A stretch of 64,000 bases of DNA from Sphaerisporangium krabiense (GCF_014200435.1 NZ_JACHBR010000001.1:1612001-1676000), one strand, 5' to 3'; shown: positions 42,290 through 51,724, counted from the first letter of the stretch. Notes: a model not told the origin generated them from the letters alone. Made by a program: numbers and translations.

Positions 42290-42450
42290 GCCTAAGTAGT
42301 TGACGATTGCATATATCTACGGCGCAAGCATCTGGATCACTCCCGCGGCCCCCCGGGCCCGGGTAGCGGACGTCGCCGCGACCGGCCAAAACCGTCCACA
42401 GACTTCCCCGTCGCCCGCACCCACGGCCGGGAGCGGGGAACGGTCATCTC

Positions 42451-43386
42451 ATGGAGCTGTTTCCGGCGATGCCGTTGGACGAGTGGCGGGCCACCAAGGA
42501 GACCCTGCACCGGTTCGCGCAGGTCGTGGGCAAGGTGCGGCTGGCGGCGGGGGTGCGGCGCAACCACTGGTGGAACGCGCCGTTCCACCTGACGGGGCGA
42601 GGGCTGACCACGCGGCCCATGGGACAGGTGGACGGGAACCCGATCTTCACCATCGACTTCGACTTCGTCGGCCACCAACTGCGGGTGGCGACCGTCGACG
42701 GCCGGGAGGTGTCCTTCCCGCTGTACGGGAAGTCGGTGGCGGCGTTCTACGCCGAGACCATGCGGACGCTGGAGGAGCTGGGGGTGCGTGTCGAGATCGA
42801 GATCCCCCATCCGTTCGACCTGCCGGACGCGCGGCGGCCGTTCGCCGAGGACGTCGAGCACGCGGCCTACGACCCGGTCATGGCGACCAGGTACTGGCAG
42901 GTGCTCAGCCAGGTGAACCTGGTGCTGGAGGAGTTCGCGGCCGGCTTCTCCGGCAAGGTCAGCCCGGTCCACCACTTCTGGCACACCTTCGACATCGCCT
43001 GCACGCGGTTCTCCGCGCGGGAGATCGACCAGCCGCCCGAGACCGACCCGGTGACCCGCGAGGCGTACTCGCGGGAGGTGATCAGCTCGGGGTTCTGGTT
43101 CGGCGACGACGACTTCCCCGAGCCCGCCTTCTACTCCTACACGGCCCCCGAGCCGGAGGGGCTGGCCGAGGAGCCGCTGCGCCCGGACGCGGCGCGGTGG
43201 GTGGAGCAGCGCGGCAGCCACCTCGCCGTGCTGCGCTACGCCGACGCCCGCGCCACGCCGTACCCGCGCGTGGCCGTGCTGGACTTCTACGAGAGCGCCT
43301 ACCTGGCCGGGGCGCGGCGGGCGGGGTGGGACGCCGCCCGGCTGGCCTGCCCCGGCGGTGTCACCGACCCCGTGCTGAGCGGCTGA
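42451..43386 (+). CDS. DUF5996 family protein
   Basis: The 311-residue soluble protein matches DUF5996: MPLDEWRATKETLHRFAQVVGKVRLA at the start, then HHFWHTFDIACTRFSARE and FWFGDDDFPEPAFYSYTAPEP. Function is unknown; the His/Asp/Glu-rich C-terminal half suggests a metal site. No Shine-Dalgarno is evident near the ATG. It is convergent with the small secreted-protein gene. Confidence 0.88.
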   Translation: MELFPAMPLDEWRATKETLHRFAQVVGKVRLAAGVRRNHWWNAPFHLTGRGLTTRPMGQVDGNPIFTIDFDFVGHQLRVATVDGREVSFPLYGKSVAAFYAETMRTLEELGVRVEIEIPHPFDLPDARRPFAEDVEHAAYDPVMATRYWQVLSQVNLVLEEFAAGFSGKVSPVHHFWHTFDIACTRFSAREIDQPPETDPVTREAYSREVISSGFWFGDDDFPEPAFYSYTAPEPEGLAEEPLRPDAARWVEQRGSHLAVLRYADARATPYPRVAVLDFYESAYLAGARRAGWDAARLACPGGVTDPVLSG

Positions 43387-43395
43387 CGCATGGCC

Positions 43396-43424
43396 GCGCC
43401 CTCTCCCGGGACAGGAGAGGGCGC
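43396..43424. terminator. Bidirectional terminator after the DUF5996 gene
   Basis: GCGCCCTCTCC pairs with GGAGAGGGCGC around a 7-nt loop, between convergent genes. Confidence 0.85.
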
Positions 43425-43440
43425 CAGGGTTCGCGGAGGG

Positions 43441-43902
43441 TCAGCCCGTGCGCTCGACGCGGCCTTCGAGCTGGACCAGGCCGGCGACGTCGATGGCGAT
43501 GTGGGCGGCGCCGACCTCACCGCGGTCGCAACGCGGCTGGTCGAGCTCGACGTAGACGCCGGACCTCTCCCCGAAGGTGATGGCGGCCGCGCCGGAGGCG
43601 AAGCGGTAGGACTGCGGGGGCGCGGACTTCCTGGCCAGCCGCAGGACGACCTCGGGCCCCTCGAAGGTGACGGTCACCTCGGCGGCGCCGCCGTCGGAGG
43701 TCGCGTTCACCTTGCCCGCGTACCGGGCGTCCCCGCGGTCGACCCACGCGCGGAGGCGGTCGCCGCAGCGGGCGGAGGCGGCCTGGCCGGGGCCGTCGTG
43801 GGCCTGGGAGGTCGCGGCCGTCGCCGCGGGCGTCAGGAACGGCGTCAGGGCGAGAACGCCGGCCACGGCGAGGACCGCCGTGCGTGCGGGCATGCGGGAC
43901 AT
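43441..43902 (-). CDS. Small secreted protein of unknown function
   Basis: The 153-residue protein has a Sec signal peptide (about 1-30, TAVLAVAGVLALTPFLTPAATA). The mature part is about 120 residues with two cysteines (SARCGDRLRAW and QPRCDRGE) likely to form a disulfide, and alternating beta strands. No family was recognised. ATG 43902 has AAAGGA upstream; the longer frame to 43947 would bury the signal peptide. Confidence 0.75.
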   Translation of the reverse strand: MSRMPARTAVLAVAGVLALTPFLTPAATAATSQAHDGPGQAASARCGDRLRAWVDRGDARYAGKVNATSDGGAAEVTVTFEGPEVVLRLARKSAPPQSYRFASGAAAITFGERSGVYVELDQPRCDRGEVGAAHIAIDVAGLVQLEGRVERTG

Positions 43903-43930
43903 CGGGTTCCTTTCATCAGGGGACGCTGCC

Positions 43931-43967
43931 CGTCTCTTCCCGGCCACGCCGCGGCCGGGAAGAGACG
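43931..43967 (-). terminator. Perfect 15-bp hairpin upstream of the secreted-protein gene
   Basis: CGTCTCTTCCCGGCC and GGCCGGGAAGAGACG pair around a 7-nt loop. It lies about 170 nt after the methyltransferase stop and 30 nt before the next start. It probably terminates the methyltransferase transcript. Confidence 0.65.
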
Positions 43968-44140
43968 ACGGAACCCAATCAAATCCAGTGCCCCCGAGTA
44001 TTCAACGGCGACTCCGGGTTATGACTCCAGGTCTTTCCGTTCTTGGCCGGTACGGCCCTCGGAAATGGCCGTTCCATGACGCGAGGCCCCGGCACGGCAT
44101 ATGAATCCGTAAAAGCACCGGCGAGTGAGAATATGGCGGG

Positions 44141-45007
44141 CTATCCCCGGACCGGGACCCGCGCGTGGGTGAGCAGCGACAGGTTCTGGGGAAGCAGCGC
44201 GTCCGTCCTCTCCCAGAGCGCGGGGTCGATCGCGTCGCGCTGGAAGGCGTGCCCGACGACCTCCAGGCCGTGCTCCCCCAGGACGGCCGTGGCCTCGTCC
44301 GGACCGAGGAAGGTCAGCCACGGCTCGCCCCCCTGCGCCGACACCTGCGCGACCGCCTCCGCGTACGCCCGGCCCTCCTCGTCCCGAAGGGACTCGGGGA
44401 GCATCCACTCGACCACGAGCTCGGTGCCGGGGGCCAGGCCGCCGAGGACGGCCAGGGTGTGCCCGATGGCCTCGCGGGTCAGGTACATCGTGACGCCGAG
44501 CCAGCTCACCAGGGCGGGCGCCGCGGGGTCGAAGCCCTCGCCCGTGAGGCGTTCCGCCAGGTCGTCGCGCTCGAAGTCGACGGGGACGAAGGCGACCGTG
44601 CCGGGGTCGGGGACGCCCGCCCCGTCGAGCGCGCGGCGCTTCCACCGCTGGGTCGCCGGGTGGTCCACCTCGAACACGCGCACCGGTCCGTCCTTCCCGG
44701 CGCGGTAGGCGTAGGAGTCCAGGCCCGCGCCGAGGATGACGTACTGGCCGATCCCGCGGCCCACGGCCTCGGCCAGGCGGTCCTCGGTGTACCGGCTCCG
44801 GGTGAGGGCGGCCGTCCGCGCGCCCCTGAGGACGAGGTGCTCGCCGTGCGCGCGGTGGTAGCCGATCAGGTCGTCGGCCTGCTCGCCGAGCAGGGGGTAC
44901 GCCAGGGTGTCCGCGAAGATCGGGGGCCGGCCGTCGACGACCAGATGCGCCGCCCGGGCGGCGGCGGACATGAGCGCGGTACGGCTGACTTCTTCATCGT
45001 TTTTCAC
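44141..45007 (-). CDS. SAM-dependent methyltransferase, TIGR00027/LCM family
   Basis: The 288-residue cytoplasmic enzyme has SRTALMSAAARAAHLVVDG, the SAM site YVILGAGLDSYAYRAG, and FEVDHPATQRWKRR, all typical of the leucine-carboxyl-methyltransferase-like family abundant in actinomycetes. LVSWLGVTMYLTREA is the conserved central motif. The substrate is unknown. GTG 45007 lies 8 nt behind TAGTGT; GTG 45019 in frame overlaps that box. Confidence 0.9.
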   Translation of the reverse strand: MKNDEEVSRTALMSAAARAAHLVVDGRPPIFADTLAYPLLGEQADDLIGYHRAHGEHLVLRGARTAALTRSRYTEDRLAEAVGRGIGQYVILGAGLDSYAYRAGKDGPVRVFEVDHPATQRWKRRALDGAGVPDPGTVAFVPVDFERDDLAERLTGEGFDPAAPALVSWLGVTMYLTREAIGHTLAVLGGLAPGTELVVEWMLPESLRDEEGRAYAEAVAQVSAQGGEPWLTFLGPDEATAVLGEHGLEVVGHAFQRDAIDPALWERTDALLPQNLSLLTHARVPVRG

Positions 45008-45015
45008 GTTGAGAG

Positions 45016-45021
45016 ACACTA
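45016..45021 (-). promoter_or_regulatory. -10 box of a leaderless promoter (methyltransferase)
   Basis: TAGTGT on the minus strand is 8 nt from GTG 45007. Confidence 0.5.
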
Positions 45022-45249
45022 CCGGGCGTTTCTGACATCATATCACGAAATAAAATCTTTTCGAATGCCCAGGCAATCACGATCCGGCAACAATCGCCGG
45101 GTCGCCGAGATCCAAAAGAGGCCCGGCAATACCACATGAATGCCGATATCCGATCCATTCATCTTCTGGCCGCCCTGTCAACGCCCCCGCCGCCCCCGCC
45201 CCTCCGGCGACGCGGCACGCCGTCCCCGCCCGCGCGATCCCAGCGGACC

Positions 45250-45609
45250 GCGCCACCGGTGGCGTCCATCTCCGAGACGAGCGGCGAGTTCGGGGTGGCG
45301 ATGGGCATGGCCGCCATGGGCAGCCTGGCCACCTTCGTCCACCGCACCGGCCTCGACGGCGACCTGCCCGCGGGGCTGCCCGGGGACGCGGCGAGCGCGG
45401 CCCGCGAGGGCCTCACCGCCGCGGTGGCCACCGCCGAGCACCTGGCGGGCCGGCTCGGCGCCGAGCTGCTCGACAGCGCGCGCACCGCCTTCACCGGCGG
45501 CCTGAACGCGGTCGCCCTCACCGGGGCCGTCGTCTTCCTCACCCTGGCCGTGGCCGCCGCCCTGATCCTGCGCGACACCGCGGCGCGGGACGGAGCGGCA
45601 GGGGACTAG
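45250..45609 (+). pseudogene. Remnant of a DHA2-family MFS exporter (C-terminal end only)
   Basis: The frame encodes SISETSGEFGVAMGMAAMGS and then the last helix pair (ALTGAVVFLTLAVAAALILRD), which is how EmrB/QacA exporters end, including a soluble loop GLTAAVATAEHLAGRLGAELLDSARTAF-like in order. The preceding 40 codons are proline-rich and unlike any exporter, and the other twelve helices are absent. It is probably a deletion remnant. An open frame continues to ATG 45136, so a short membrane protein cannot be excluded. Confidence 0.7.
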
Positions 45610-46547
45610 GTCTTGCTCAGCCGCCCGGCCAGCCGCTCACGCTGGGGAACCACGGTGTAGCGCGGGTCCTCGGTCGAGGCGACGCCCGCGGAGAAGACGC
45701 CGAGCCGGATGCACGCCGACGCGGCCATGAGCGCCGCGCCGGACAGGACGGCCACCGCCCGGCCGCCGTGCCGCCCGGACAGCGCGGCGCCCGTGGCCCC
45801 GGCGAGCGCGAGCGCCTCCCCGGTCCGCATGAGGACGCCGGCCCGCCCGCGCTCGTACGCCTCGCCGACCATGCCCATGCGGCGGCGCATCAGGCGGCCC
45901 GCGACGAGCTCCAGGGCGGTGCCGAGGACCGCCGCGCGGCGCGCGGGGCCGTTCTCGGCGGCCGGTGTCGCGATGAGGGCGCTGCCCGCGGCGGTGGAAG
46001 TGGCCGATCCGGCGAACAGGAACGGCATCTCGCGGTACCCCTCGTGCCACGCGGGCGCGGCCGTGTCGCTGATCAGCACGGCCGTGTACGTCGTCACCGC
46101 CGGGCCGAGCACCGCGGCGCCGTAGCAGGCCGCGCGGCCGGCCAGCGGGAACCTGCCGGTGACGTCGGTGAGCAGGCTGACGCCCGCCAGAGGCGCGTAG
46201 GCGGCGAGCAGCCAGGAGCCGACGCTCATCGGCGAGGTGGGCTTGAAGGTCCTGAGCATGTGCAGGAAGCGGCTCGGGCGTCCGAGGTCCTCCACCAGCG
46301 CGGCCAGCGAGAGGCCGATGCCCGCGAACGCCGCCGCCTTGCCGGCGCGGGCGAGCCGCGGGCGGCCGGTGAGCTGCCCGCCCGCCGCGAACACCGACGA
46401 GGCCCCGGCCAGCCCGCCGAGGTACAGGTACCCGCCGATGGTGGCGGCCTCCCAGGTCGGCGGCTTCAGGATGCGCCGCCCGTAGTAGGAGTCGTAGTGG
46501 TCCGCCGAGGCCGTCGCCCGGCCGTCGACCCGGTCCCGCGTGGTCAT
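45606..46547 (-). CDS. NrfD/polysulfide reductase-type membrane anchor of formate dehydrogenase
   Basis: The 313-residue protein has eight predicted helices. It opens with YYGRRILKPPTWEAATIGGYLYLGGLAG, the NrfD start, and has LHMLRTFKPTSPMSVGSWLL in the middle. NrfD proteins anchor iron-sulfur subunits and pass electrons to the quinone pool. It is the last gene of the fdh operon, 100 nt after fdhB. GGAG precedes the ATG. Confidence 0.88.
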   Translation of the reverse strand: MTTRDRVDGRATASADHYDSYYGRRILKPPTWEAATIGGYLYLGGLAGASSVFAAGGQLTGRPRLARAGKAAAFAGIGLSLAALVEDLGRPSRFLHMLRTFKPTSPMSVGSWLLAAYAPLAGVSLLTDVTGRFPLAGRAACYGAAVLGPAVTTYTAVLISDTAAPAWHEGYREMPFLFAGSATSTAAGSALIATPAAENGPARRAAVLGTALELVAGRLMRRRMGMVGEAYERGRAGVLMRTGEALALAGATGAALSGRHGGRAVAVLSGAALMAASACIRLGVFSAGVASTEDPRYTVVPQRERLAGRLSKT

Positions 46548-46647
46548 CTCGCTCCGTTCCTCACTGGGGCCGAAACCGCGCCGAGATCGCGCCGGGGGCT
46601 GTGCCGCCTGGACGCGCCGCGAGGACGCGCCGCCGCGCGCACGCCCG

Positions 46648-47502
46648 TCACCGTCCCGCGGCGAAGGCGGTGATGATGCCGGCCGCGACGGTCAGGGCCG
46701 CCAGGGCCATGTGGCGCCACATCGCGGGCAGGTCGCGGGTGGTGTCCTTCGGCGCGGGGGGCAGGCCGTACACCTCGGGCTCGTCCAGCAGCAGGAAGAA
46801 CGCGCCGTTCCCGCGCACGCCGTCGTCCGGGTCGTGGCCGTAGAGGCGCGCGTCGGTGACTCCCTCCCGGTGGAGGGTCTGGACGCGCGCGGTGGCCCGG
46901 TCGAGCAGGTCGCTCAGCTCCCCGTACTGGATGGACTCGGTCGGGCACGCCTTGGCGCACGCCGGGACCATCCCCTCGCCGATGCGGTCGTAGCAGAGCG
47001 TGCACTTCCAGGCCAGCCCGTCGCTCTCCCGCTTGTCGATCACCCCGTACGGGCAGGCGGACACGCAGTAGCCGCACCCGTTGCAGATGTCGGCCTGCAC
47101 GACGACCGTGCCGAACTCGGTGCGGAACAGCGAGCCGGTGGGGCAGACGTCCAGGCAGGCGGCGTCGGTGCAGTGCTTGCACACGTCGGAGGCCATGAGC
47201 CAGCGGTGGTCGCTGGTCTGCTCCCCCGCCGACGGCCTGCGCACCGGCTTGCGCTGCTCGATGAACGCCACGTGCCGCCACGTGGACGCCGAGAGCTGCT
47301 CGGTGTTGTCGAAGGACAGGCCGGTGAGCTGGAAGGGCGGATCGGGCGGGAGCCGGTTCCACTCCTTGCAGGCCACCTCGCACGCCTTGCAGCCGATGCA
47401 GATGGAGGTGTCGGTGAAGAAGCCCATCCGCGGCGGATGCTCGGAGTATCCGGTCTCCTCCTGGACCTCGGGCAGCCTCGGGGCCGCGGATCGCACGCTC
47501 AC
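46648..47502 (-). CDS. fdhB: Formate dehydrogenase iron-sulfur subunit
   Basis: The 284-residue protein carries four ferredoxin-type 4Fe-4S clusters: CIGCKACEVACKEWN, CKHCTDAACLDVCP, CNGCGYCVSACP and the CTLCYDRI-CAKACP set. It transfers electrons from FdhA to the membrane anchor. The C-terminus has a hydrophobic helix (AALTVAAGIITAFAAG) for membrane association, as in E. coli FdnH. GGGAGG precedes the GTG. It is 30 nt downstream of fdhA. Confidence 0.94.
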   Translation of the reverse strand: MSVRSAAPRLPEVQEETGYSEHPPRMGFFTDTSICIGCKACEVACKEWNRLPPDPPFQLTGLSFDNTEQLSASTWRHVAFIEQRKPVRRPSAGEQTSDHRWLMASDVCKHCTDAACLDVCPTGSLFRTEFGTVVVQADICNGCGYCVSACPYGVIDKRESDGLAWKCTLCYDRIGEGMVPACAKACPTESIQYGELSDLLDRATARVQTLHREGVTDARLYGHDPDDGVRGNGAFFLLLDEPEVYGLPPAPKDTTRDLPAMWRHMALAALTVAAGIITAFAAGR

Positions 47503-47532
47503 GCCGGGCCTCCCTCGGGTCGTGGCGGCATG

Positions 47533-50500
47533 TCAGACCTCCTGACGGGTCGGCTCGGCGATGCCCGCCCGGCGGCGGAACGTCTCCACCAGCCGGTTCA
47601 GGCCGGGCCCGCGCGGCCGGCGGCCCGGCTGGATGTCGGCGGTGCACGCCTTGGTCTCCTGGATGTCGGCGTTCGGGTCGAGCACGATGGCCGTCAGCTC
47701 GTTGGCCGGGTCGCCGGTGGCGCACCCGCCCGGGCCCCAGTGGTACGGCAGGCCGATCTGGTGGACGACGCGGCCGTTGAGCCGCAGCGGCGGCATCCGG
47801 TCGGTCACCAGCACCCTCGCCTCGATGGCGCCCCGCGCGGTGATGATCGTCGCCCACGCGCCGTGCTCCAGCAGGCGCTCCTCGGCCAGCTCGGGCGAGA
47901 CCTCGCAGAACATCTCCGGCTGCAGCTCCGACAGGTACGGCAGCCAGCGGCTCATGCCTCCGGCGGTGAAGTGCTCGGTGAGCCGGTAGGTGGTGACGAC
48001 GTACGGGTAGACGGAGCTGCCGACGGGGTGGTAGCGGTTGCCCGGCCGCTCGTAGGTCAGCCGGACCGGGTTGTGCGGCCGGTTCGGGTACAGCGGGTTG
48101 CGGACGGGCGTGTCCTGCGGCTCGTAGTGCGTCGGCAGCGGGCCGTCCATGAGCCCGGCGGGCGCGTGCAGCCAGCCCTTGCCGTCCCCTTGCATGATGA
48201 ACGGGTCGATCCCGGAGATCGCGGCCACGCCGCGGGCGTCCTCGGGCGGCCGGTAGCCCGGCGGCACCTCCTCGGGGAAGTCCGGGACGTCGTGCCCGGT
48301 CCACCTGCCGAGGCTCTCGTCCCACCAGACCAGGGCCTTGCGCGGGCTCCACGGGGTGCCGTCCGGCGCGGCCGACGCGCGGTTGTAGAGCTCGCGCCGG
48401 TTCAGCGGCCACGCCCAGCCCCACTCGGGCGACACCCAGCTCTGCTCGGTGTGCGGCTTGCGGCGGGCCGCCTGGTTGACCCCGTCGGCGAACACCCCGC
48501 AGTAGATCCAGCAGCCGCAGACCGTGGAGCCGTCGTCGCGCAGCTCGGTGTAGGACGACAGCGCGCGGCCGTCGGGGCCGTGCCCGTTGACCTCCCGCAG
48601 CACGGCCTCCGCGCTCGGCTCCCGCAGGGGCCCCTCGACCGGGTAGTCCCACTTCAGGTCGAGCAGCGCCCGGTCCGCAGGGTCGGTGGAGCCGGCCAGC
48701 CGCTCCTTGACCATCCGGCCGAGGTGGTACATGAACCACAGGTCGCTGCGGCAGTCGCCGCTCGGCTCGACCGCCGCGTCGTGCCACTGCAGCAGGCGGT
48801 TGGTGTTGGTGAACGTGCCGCTCTTCTCGGTGTGGGAGGCGGCGGGGAAGAAGAACACCTCGGTGGGGATCTCGGCGGTGCGCAGCTCGCCGGTCTGGAT
48901 CTCCCGTCCGTCCTTCCACCAGGTGGCCGACTCGATCAGGGAGAGGTCGCGGACCACGAGCCAGTCGAGCTTGGCCATGCCGAGCCGCTGCAGCCGCGCG
49001 TTGGCCGACCCGACCGCGGGGTTCTGGCCGAACAGGAAGTAGCCGCGGCAGACGCCGTCGAGCTGGGCCATCACCGTGTCGTAGGTGCTGTGCGAGCCGG
49101 TCAGCCGGGGCAGGTGCCCGAAGCAGTAGTCGTTGTCCGCGGTGGCCGCGTCGCCGTAGTACGCCTTCAGCAGGCTGACGATGTAGGCACGCGCCTCGCT
49201 CCAGTACCCCTTCTCGGTCGAGACGATGTCGATGAACGAGTCCAGCGACTCGTCGGTGTGCGCGTACGGCATGGGGATGTAGCCGGGCAGCAGGTTGTAG
49301 AGGGTCGGGATGTCGCTGGAGCCCTGGATGCTGGCGTGGCCGCGCATGGCCATGATGCCGCCGCCCGGCCGTCCGATGTTGCCGAGCAGCAGCTGCAGGA
49401 TGCTCGCGCAGCGGATGTACTGGGTGGCCACGGTGTGCTGCGTCCAGCCGACCGCGTAGGCGAACGCGCTCGTGCGGTCGGGGCCCGAGTTCGAGGTCAG
49501 CGTGTCGCAGATCCAGGCGAAGGTGTCCGGGGGGATGCCGCACGCCTCTTCCACCATCTCGGGCGTGTAGCGGGAGAAGTGCCGCTTGAGGATCTGGTAG
49601 ACGCATCTGGGGTCGCTCAGCGTCTCGTCCCACTCGGGATGCGCCATGACGGGCGCGCCGCCGGAGCCGTGCGCCTCGCTCCTGCCCGGGACGTGGTACT
49701 CGGTGTGGTGGATGCGGCGGCCGACGGCGGCCTGCATCGGCGATCCCTTGTAGTGCCAGCTGCTGACGTCGTAGGCCCGCTTCTCGGGGTCGTAGCCGGA
49801 GAAGACGCCGTCGAGGTCCTCGGTGTCCTGGAACTCGTCGGAGACGATCGTGGCGGCGTTGGTGTAGTTCAGCACGTACTCGCGGAAGTCCTTGCCCTCC
49901 GTGAGCACGTGGTTGATGATCGCGCCGAGGAAGACGATGTCGCTGCCCGGCCGGATCGGGACGTGCTTGTCGGCCAGGGCGCTGGTGCGGCTGAAGTGCG
50001 GGTCGACGTGGATCACCGTGGCGCCGCGCAGCTTGGCCTCCATCACCCACTGGAAGCCGACCGGATGCGACTCGGCGAAGTTGGAGCCCTCGATGATGAT
50101 GCAGTCGGAGTGCTGCAGGTCCTGCATGTAGGTGGTCGAGCCGCCCCGGCCGAAGGAGGTGCCGAGCCCGGTGACCGTCGAGCTGTGGCAGACCCGGGCC
50201 TGGTTCTCCACCTGGACGACGCCGAGCCCGGTCAGCAGCTTCTTGATGAGGTAGTTCTCCTCGTTGTCGAGCGTCGCGCCGCCGAGGCTCGCGATGCCCA
50301 TCGTCCTCGCCACGCGCCGGCCGTCGTCGTACTCCTGCCAGGTCTCGCGGCGGGTCCGCACGACCCGGTCGGCGACCATCTCCATGGCCGTGTCCAGGTC
50401 GAGCCGTTCCCACTCGGCGCCGTACGGGCGGCGGTACAGGACGGAGTGCTCGCGGCCGGGGCCGGTGGTGAGCTGGAGCGACGCCGAGCCCTTCGGGCAC

Positions 50501-50754
50501 AGGCGGCCCCTGCTGATCGGCGAGTCGACGTCGCCCTCGATCTGGACGACCTTCTCGTCCTTGACGTAGACCTTCTGGGCGCACCCGACGGCGCAGTACG
50601 GGCAGACGGAGTTCACCACGCGGTCGGCGGTGGCGATGCGGGAGCGCAGCTCGTCGGTCTCGCGGGAGCGCACGGACGCCCCGAGGCCGCACCGGTCGGG
50701 GCCGGTGAGCTGCCGCAGCACCGGCCATCTGCCGACGAACCCGAAGACACCCAT
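47533..50754 (-). CDS. fdhA: Formate dehydrogenase catalytic subunit (molybdopterin, Cys form)
   Basis: The 1073-residue enzyme oxidises formate to CO2 with a Mo/W-bis-MGD centre. The N-terminal 4Fe-4S motif has Cys51, 54, 58 (VCPYCAVGC) and a fourth in GRLCPKGS. The residue that ligates the metal is Cys189 in NQARVCHSSTV, where E. coli FDH-N has selenocysteine. GGIMAMRGHASIQG and FFFPAASHTEKSGT match the MGD domains. There is no Tat signal in this chain (the start reads MGVFGFVGRW), so the catalytic side may be cytoplasmic or the start may be incomplete. GGGGGG lies upstream of the ATG. fdhD and molybdopterin genes are not in the window. Confidence 0.95.
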   Translation of the reverse strand: MGVFGFVGRWPVLRQLTGPDRCGLGASVRSRETDELRSRIATADRVVNSVCPYCAVGCAQKVYVKDEKVVQIEGDVDSPISRGRLCPKGSASLQLTTGPGREHSVLYRRPYGAEWERLDLDTAMEMVADRVVRTRRETWQEYDDGRRVARTMGIASLGGATLDNEENYLIKKLLTGLGVVQVENQARVCHSSTVTGLGTSFGRGGSTTYMQDLQHSDCIIIEGSNFAESHPVGFQWVMEAKLRGATVIHVDPHFSRTSALADKHVPIRPGSDIVFLGAIINHVLTEGKDFREYVLNYTNAATIVSDEFQDTEDLDGVFSGYDPEKRAYDVSSWHYKGSPMQAAVGRRIHHTEYHVPGRSEAHGSGGAPVMAHPEWDETLSDPRCVYQILKRHFSRYTPEMVEEACGIPPDTFAWICDTLTSNSGPDRTSAFAYAVGWTQHTVATQYIRCASILQLLLGNIGRPGGGIMAMRGHASIQGSSDIPTLYNLLPGYIPMPYAHTDESLDSFIDIVSTEKGYWSEARAYIVSLLKAYYGDAATADNDYCFGHLPRLTGSHSTYDTVMAQLDGVCRGYFLFGQNPAVGSANARLQRLGMAKLDWLVVRDLSLIESATWWKDGREIQTGELRTAEIPTEVFFFPAASHTEKSGTFTNTNRLLQWHDAAVEPSGDCRSDLWFMYHLGRMVKERLAGSTDPADRALLDLKWDYPVEGPLREPSAEAVLREVNGHGPDGRALSSYTELRDDGSTVCGCWIYCGVFADGVNQAARRKPHTEQSWVSPEWGWAWPLNRRELYNRASAAPDGTPWSPRKALVWWDESLGRWTGHDVPDFPEEVPPGYRPPEDARGVAAISGIDPFIMQGDGKGWLHAPAGLMDGPLPTHYEPQDTPVRNPLYPNRPHNPVRLTYERPGNRYHPVGSSVYPYVVTTYRLTEHFTAGGMSRWLPYLSELQPEMFCEVSPELAEERLLEHGAWATIITARGAIEARVLVTDRMPPLRLNGRVVHQIGLPYHWGPGGCATGDPANELTAIVLDPNADIQETKACTADIQPGRRPRGPGLNRLVETFRRRAGIAEPTRQEV

Positions 50755-50859
50755 GTCGCCCCCCGTCCGGGTACTCCGTGGGGGGCGTACTTCTTCCTGC
50801 CCGTACCTCCCCGTCCGGGAGGGACTCCAATCGCGGATCCTTTCCGGACGGCCGCCGGC

Positions 50860-51681
50860 CTATCCGCGCGGCGCCCCGTAGGGGTCGGCGCCGTCGGCGA
50901 TGGCGGACACCAGCGCGGCCAGGTGCTCCTGCGCGGCGGCGTGCAGGCCGCCGCCGAAGCTCACCCGGGCCACCCCCAGCGACGCCAGCTCGGCGATCGA
51001 GGGCACGCCCGGCCGGTACAGGATGTTGACCGGGCCGCCGACGCCGGTCACGAGCTCCCGGATCGTCTCGGTGTCCGAGACCAGGATCGGGTACACGCAG
51101 TCGGCGCCCGCCTCCAGGTACGCGCGCCCGCGCGCCACCGCGTCGGCCAGCCGTTCCTCCGGCGTCCCCGTGCCGTGGACGAAGCTGTCGACCCTGGCGT
51201 TGATCACCAGGCCGGCGCCCGCGGCGGCCCGGACGGCGGCGAGGAAGCGGGTCTGCTCGTCCACCTCCACCATCGCGCCGGTACGCGGGTCGGAGTCCTC
51301 CAGGTTCACCCCGGAAACGCCCGCGGCGGCGATCCGCTCGGCGAACTCCGCAGGCGCCAACCCGTACCCGCGCTCCATGTCGGCGGTCACCGGCACCGGT
51401 ACCGCCGCGGCGACCCGGGCCACCTGGGCCAGCGCCTCGGCGGCGGGCGTCGCCTCGCCGTCCTCGTACCCGAGGACGGCCGCCACCGCCGCGCTGCTGG
51501 TGGCCACGGCGGGGAACCCCGCCGCCGCGACCGTGCGCGCGGAGGCGGCGTCCCAGATGTTCGGCAGTACCAGCGGGCGCCCGGGGACGTGCAGTTCCCT
51601 GAGCCTCGCCCGCTTGGCGGCGATCGCGCCGTCGCTCCCGTCCACGGCCCGCGCCCGGCCGCCGTCCTGCTCCTCGGCCAT
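50860..51681 (-). CDS. Isocitrate lyase/PEP mutase superfamily protein
   Basis: The 273-residue cytoplasmic TIM-barrel protein has LVLPNIWDAASARTVAAAG, the metal/substrate region VTADMERGYG, INARVDSF, and ILYRPGVPSIAELASLGVARVS. These fit the PEP mutase/ICL group (2-methylisocitrate lyase, oxaloacetate decarboxylase, phosphonate enzymes). The KKCGH motif of true isocitrate lyase is absent. The reaction is not certain. GGGGAGGG precedes the ATG. It lies 105 nt upstream of fdhA and on the same strand. Confidence 0.88.
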   Translation of the reverse strand: MAEEQDGGRARAVDGSDGAIAAKRARLRELHVPGRPLVLPNIWDAASARTVAAAGFPAVATSSAAVAAVLGYEDGEATPAAEALAQVARVAAAVPVPVTADMERGYGLAPAEFAERIAAAGVSGVNLEDSDPRTGAMVEVDEQTRFLAAVRAAAGAGLVINARVDSFVHGTGTPEERLADAVARGRAYLEAGADCVYPILVSDTETIRELVTGVGGPVNILYRPGVPSIAELASLGVARVSFGGGLHAAAQEHLAALVSAIADGADPYGAPRG

Positions 51682-51724
51682 CACGCCCTCCCCTCGTCCA
51701 TGCGCGCCGCCCCCGTGGCGGCCA

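Noticed and set aside
47533-50754. Selenocysteine in formate dehydrogenase
   Set aside because: The codon at residue 189 is TGC (Cys); there is no in-frame TGA.
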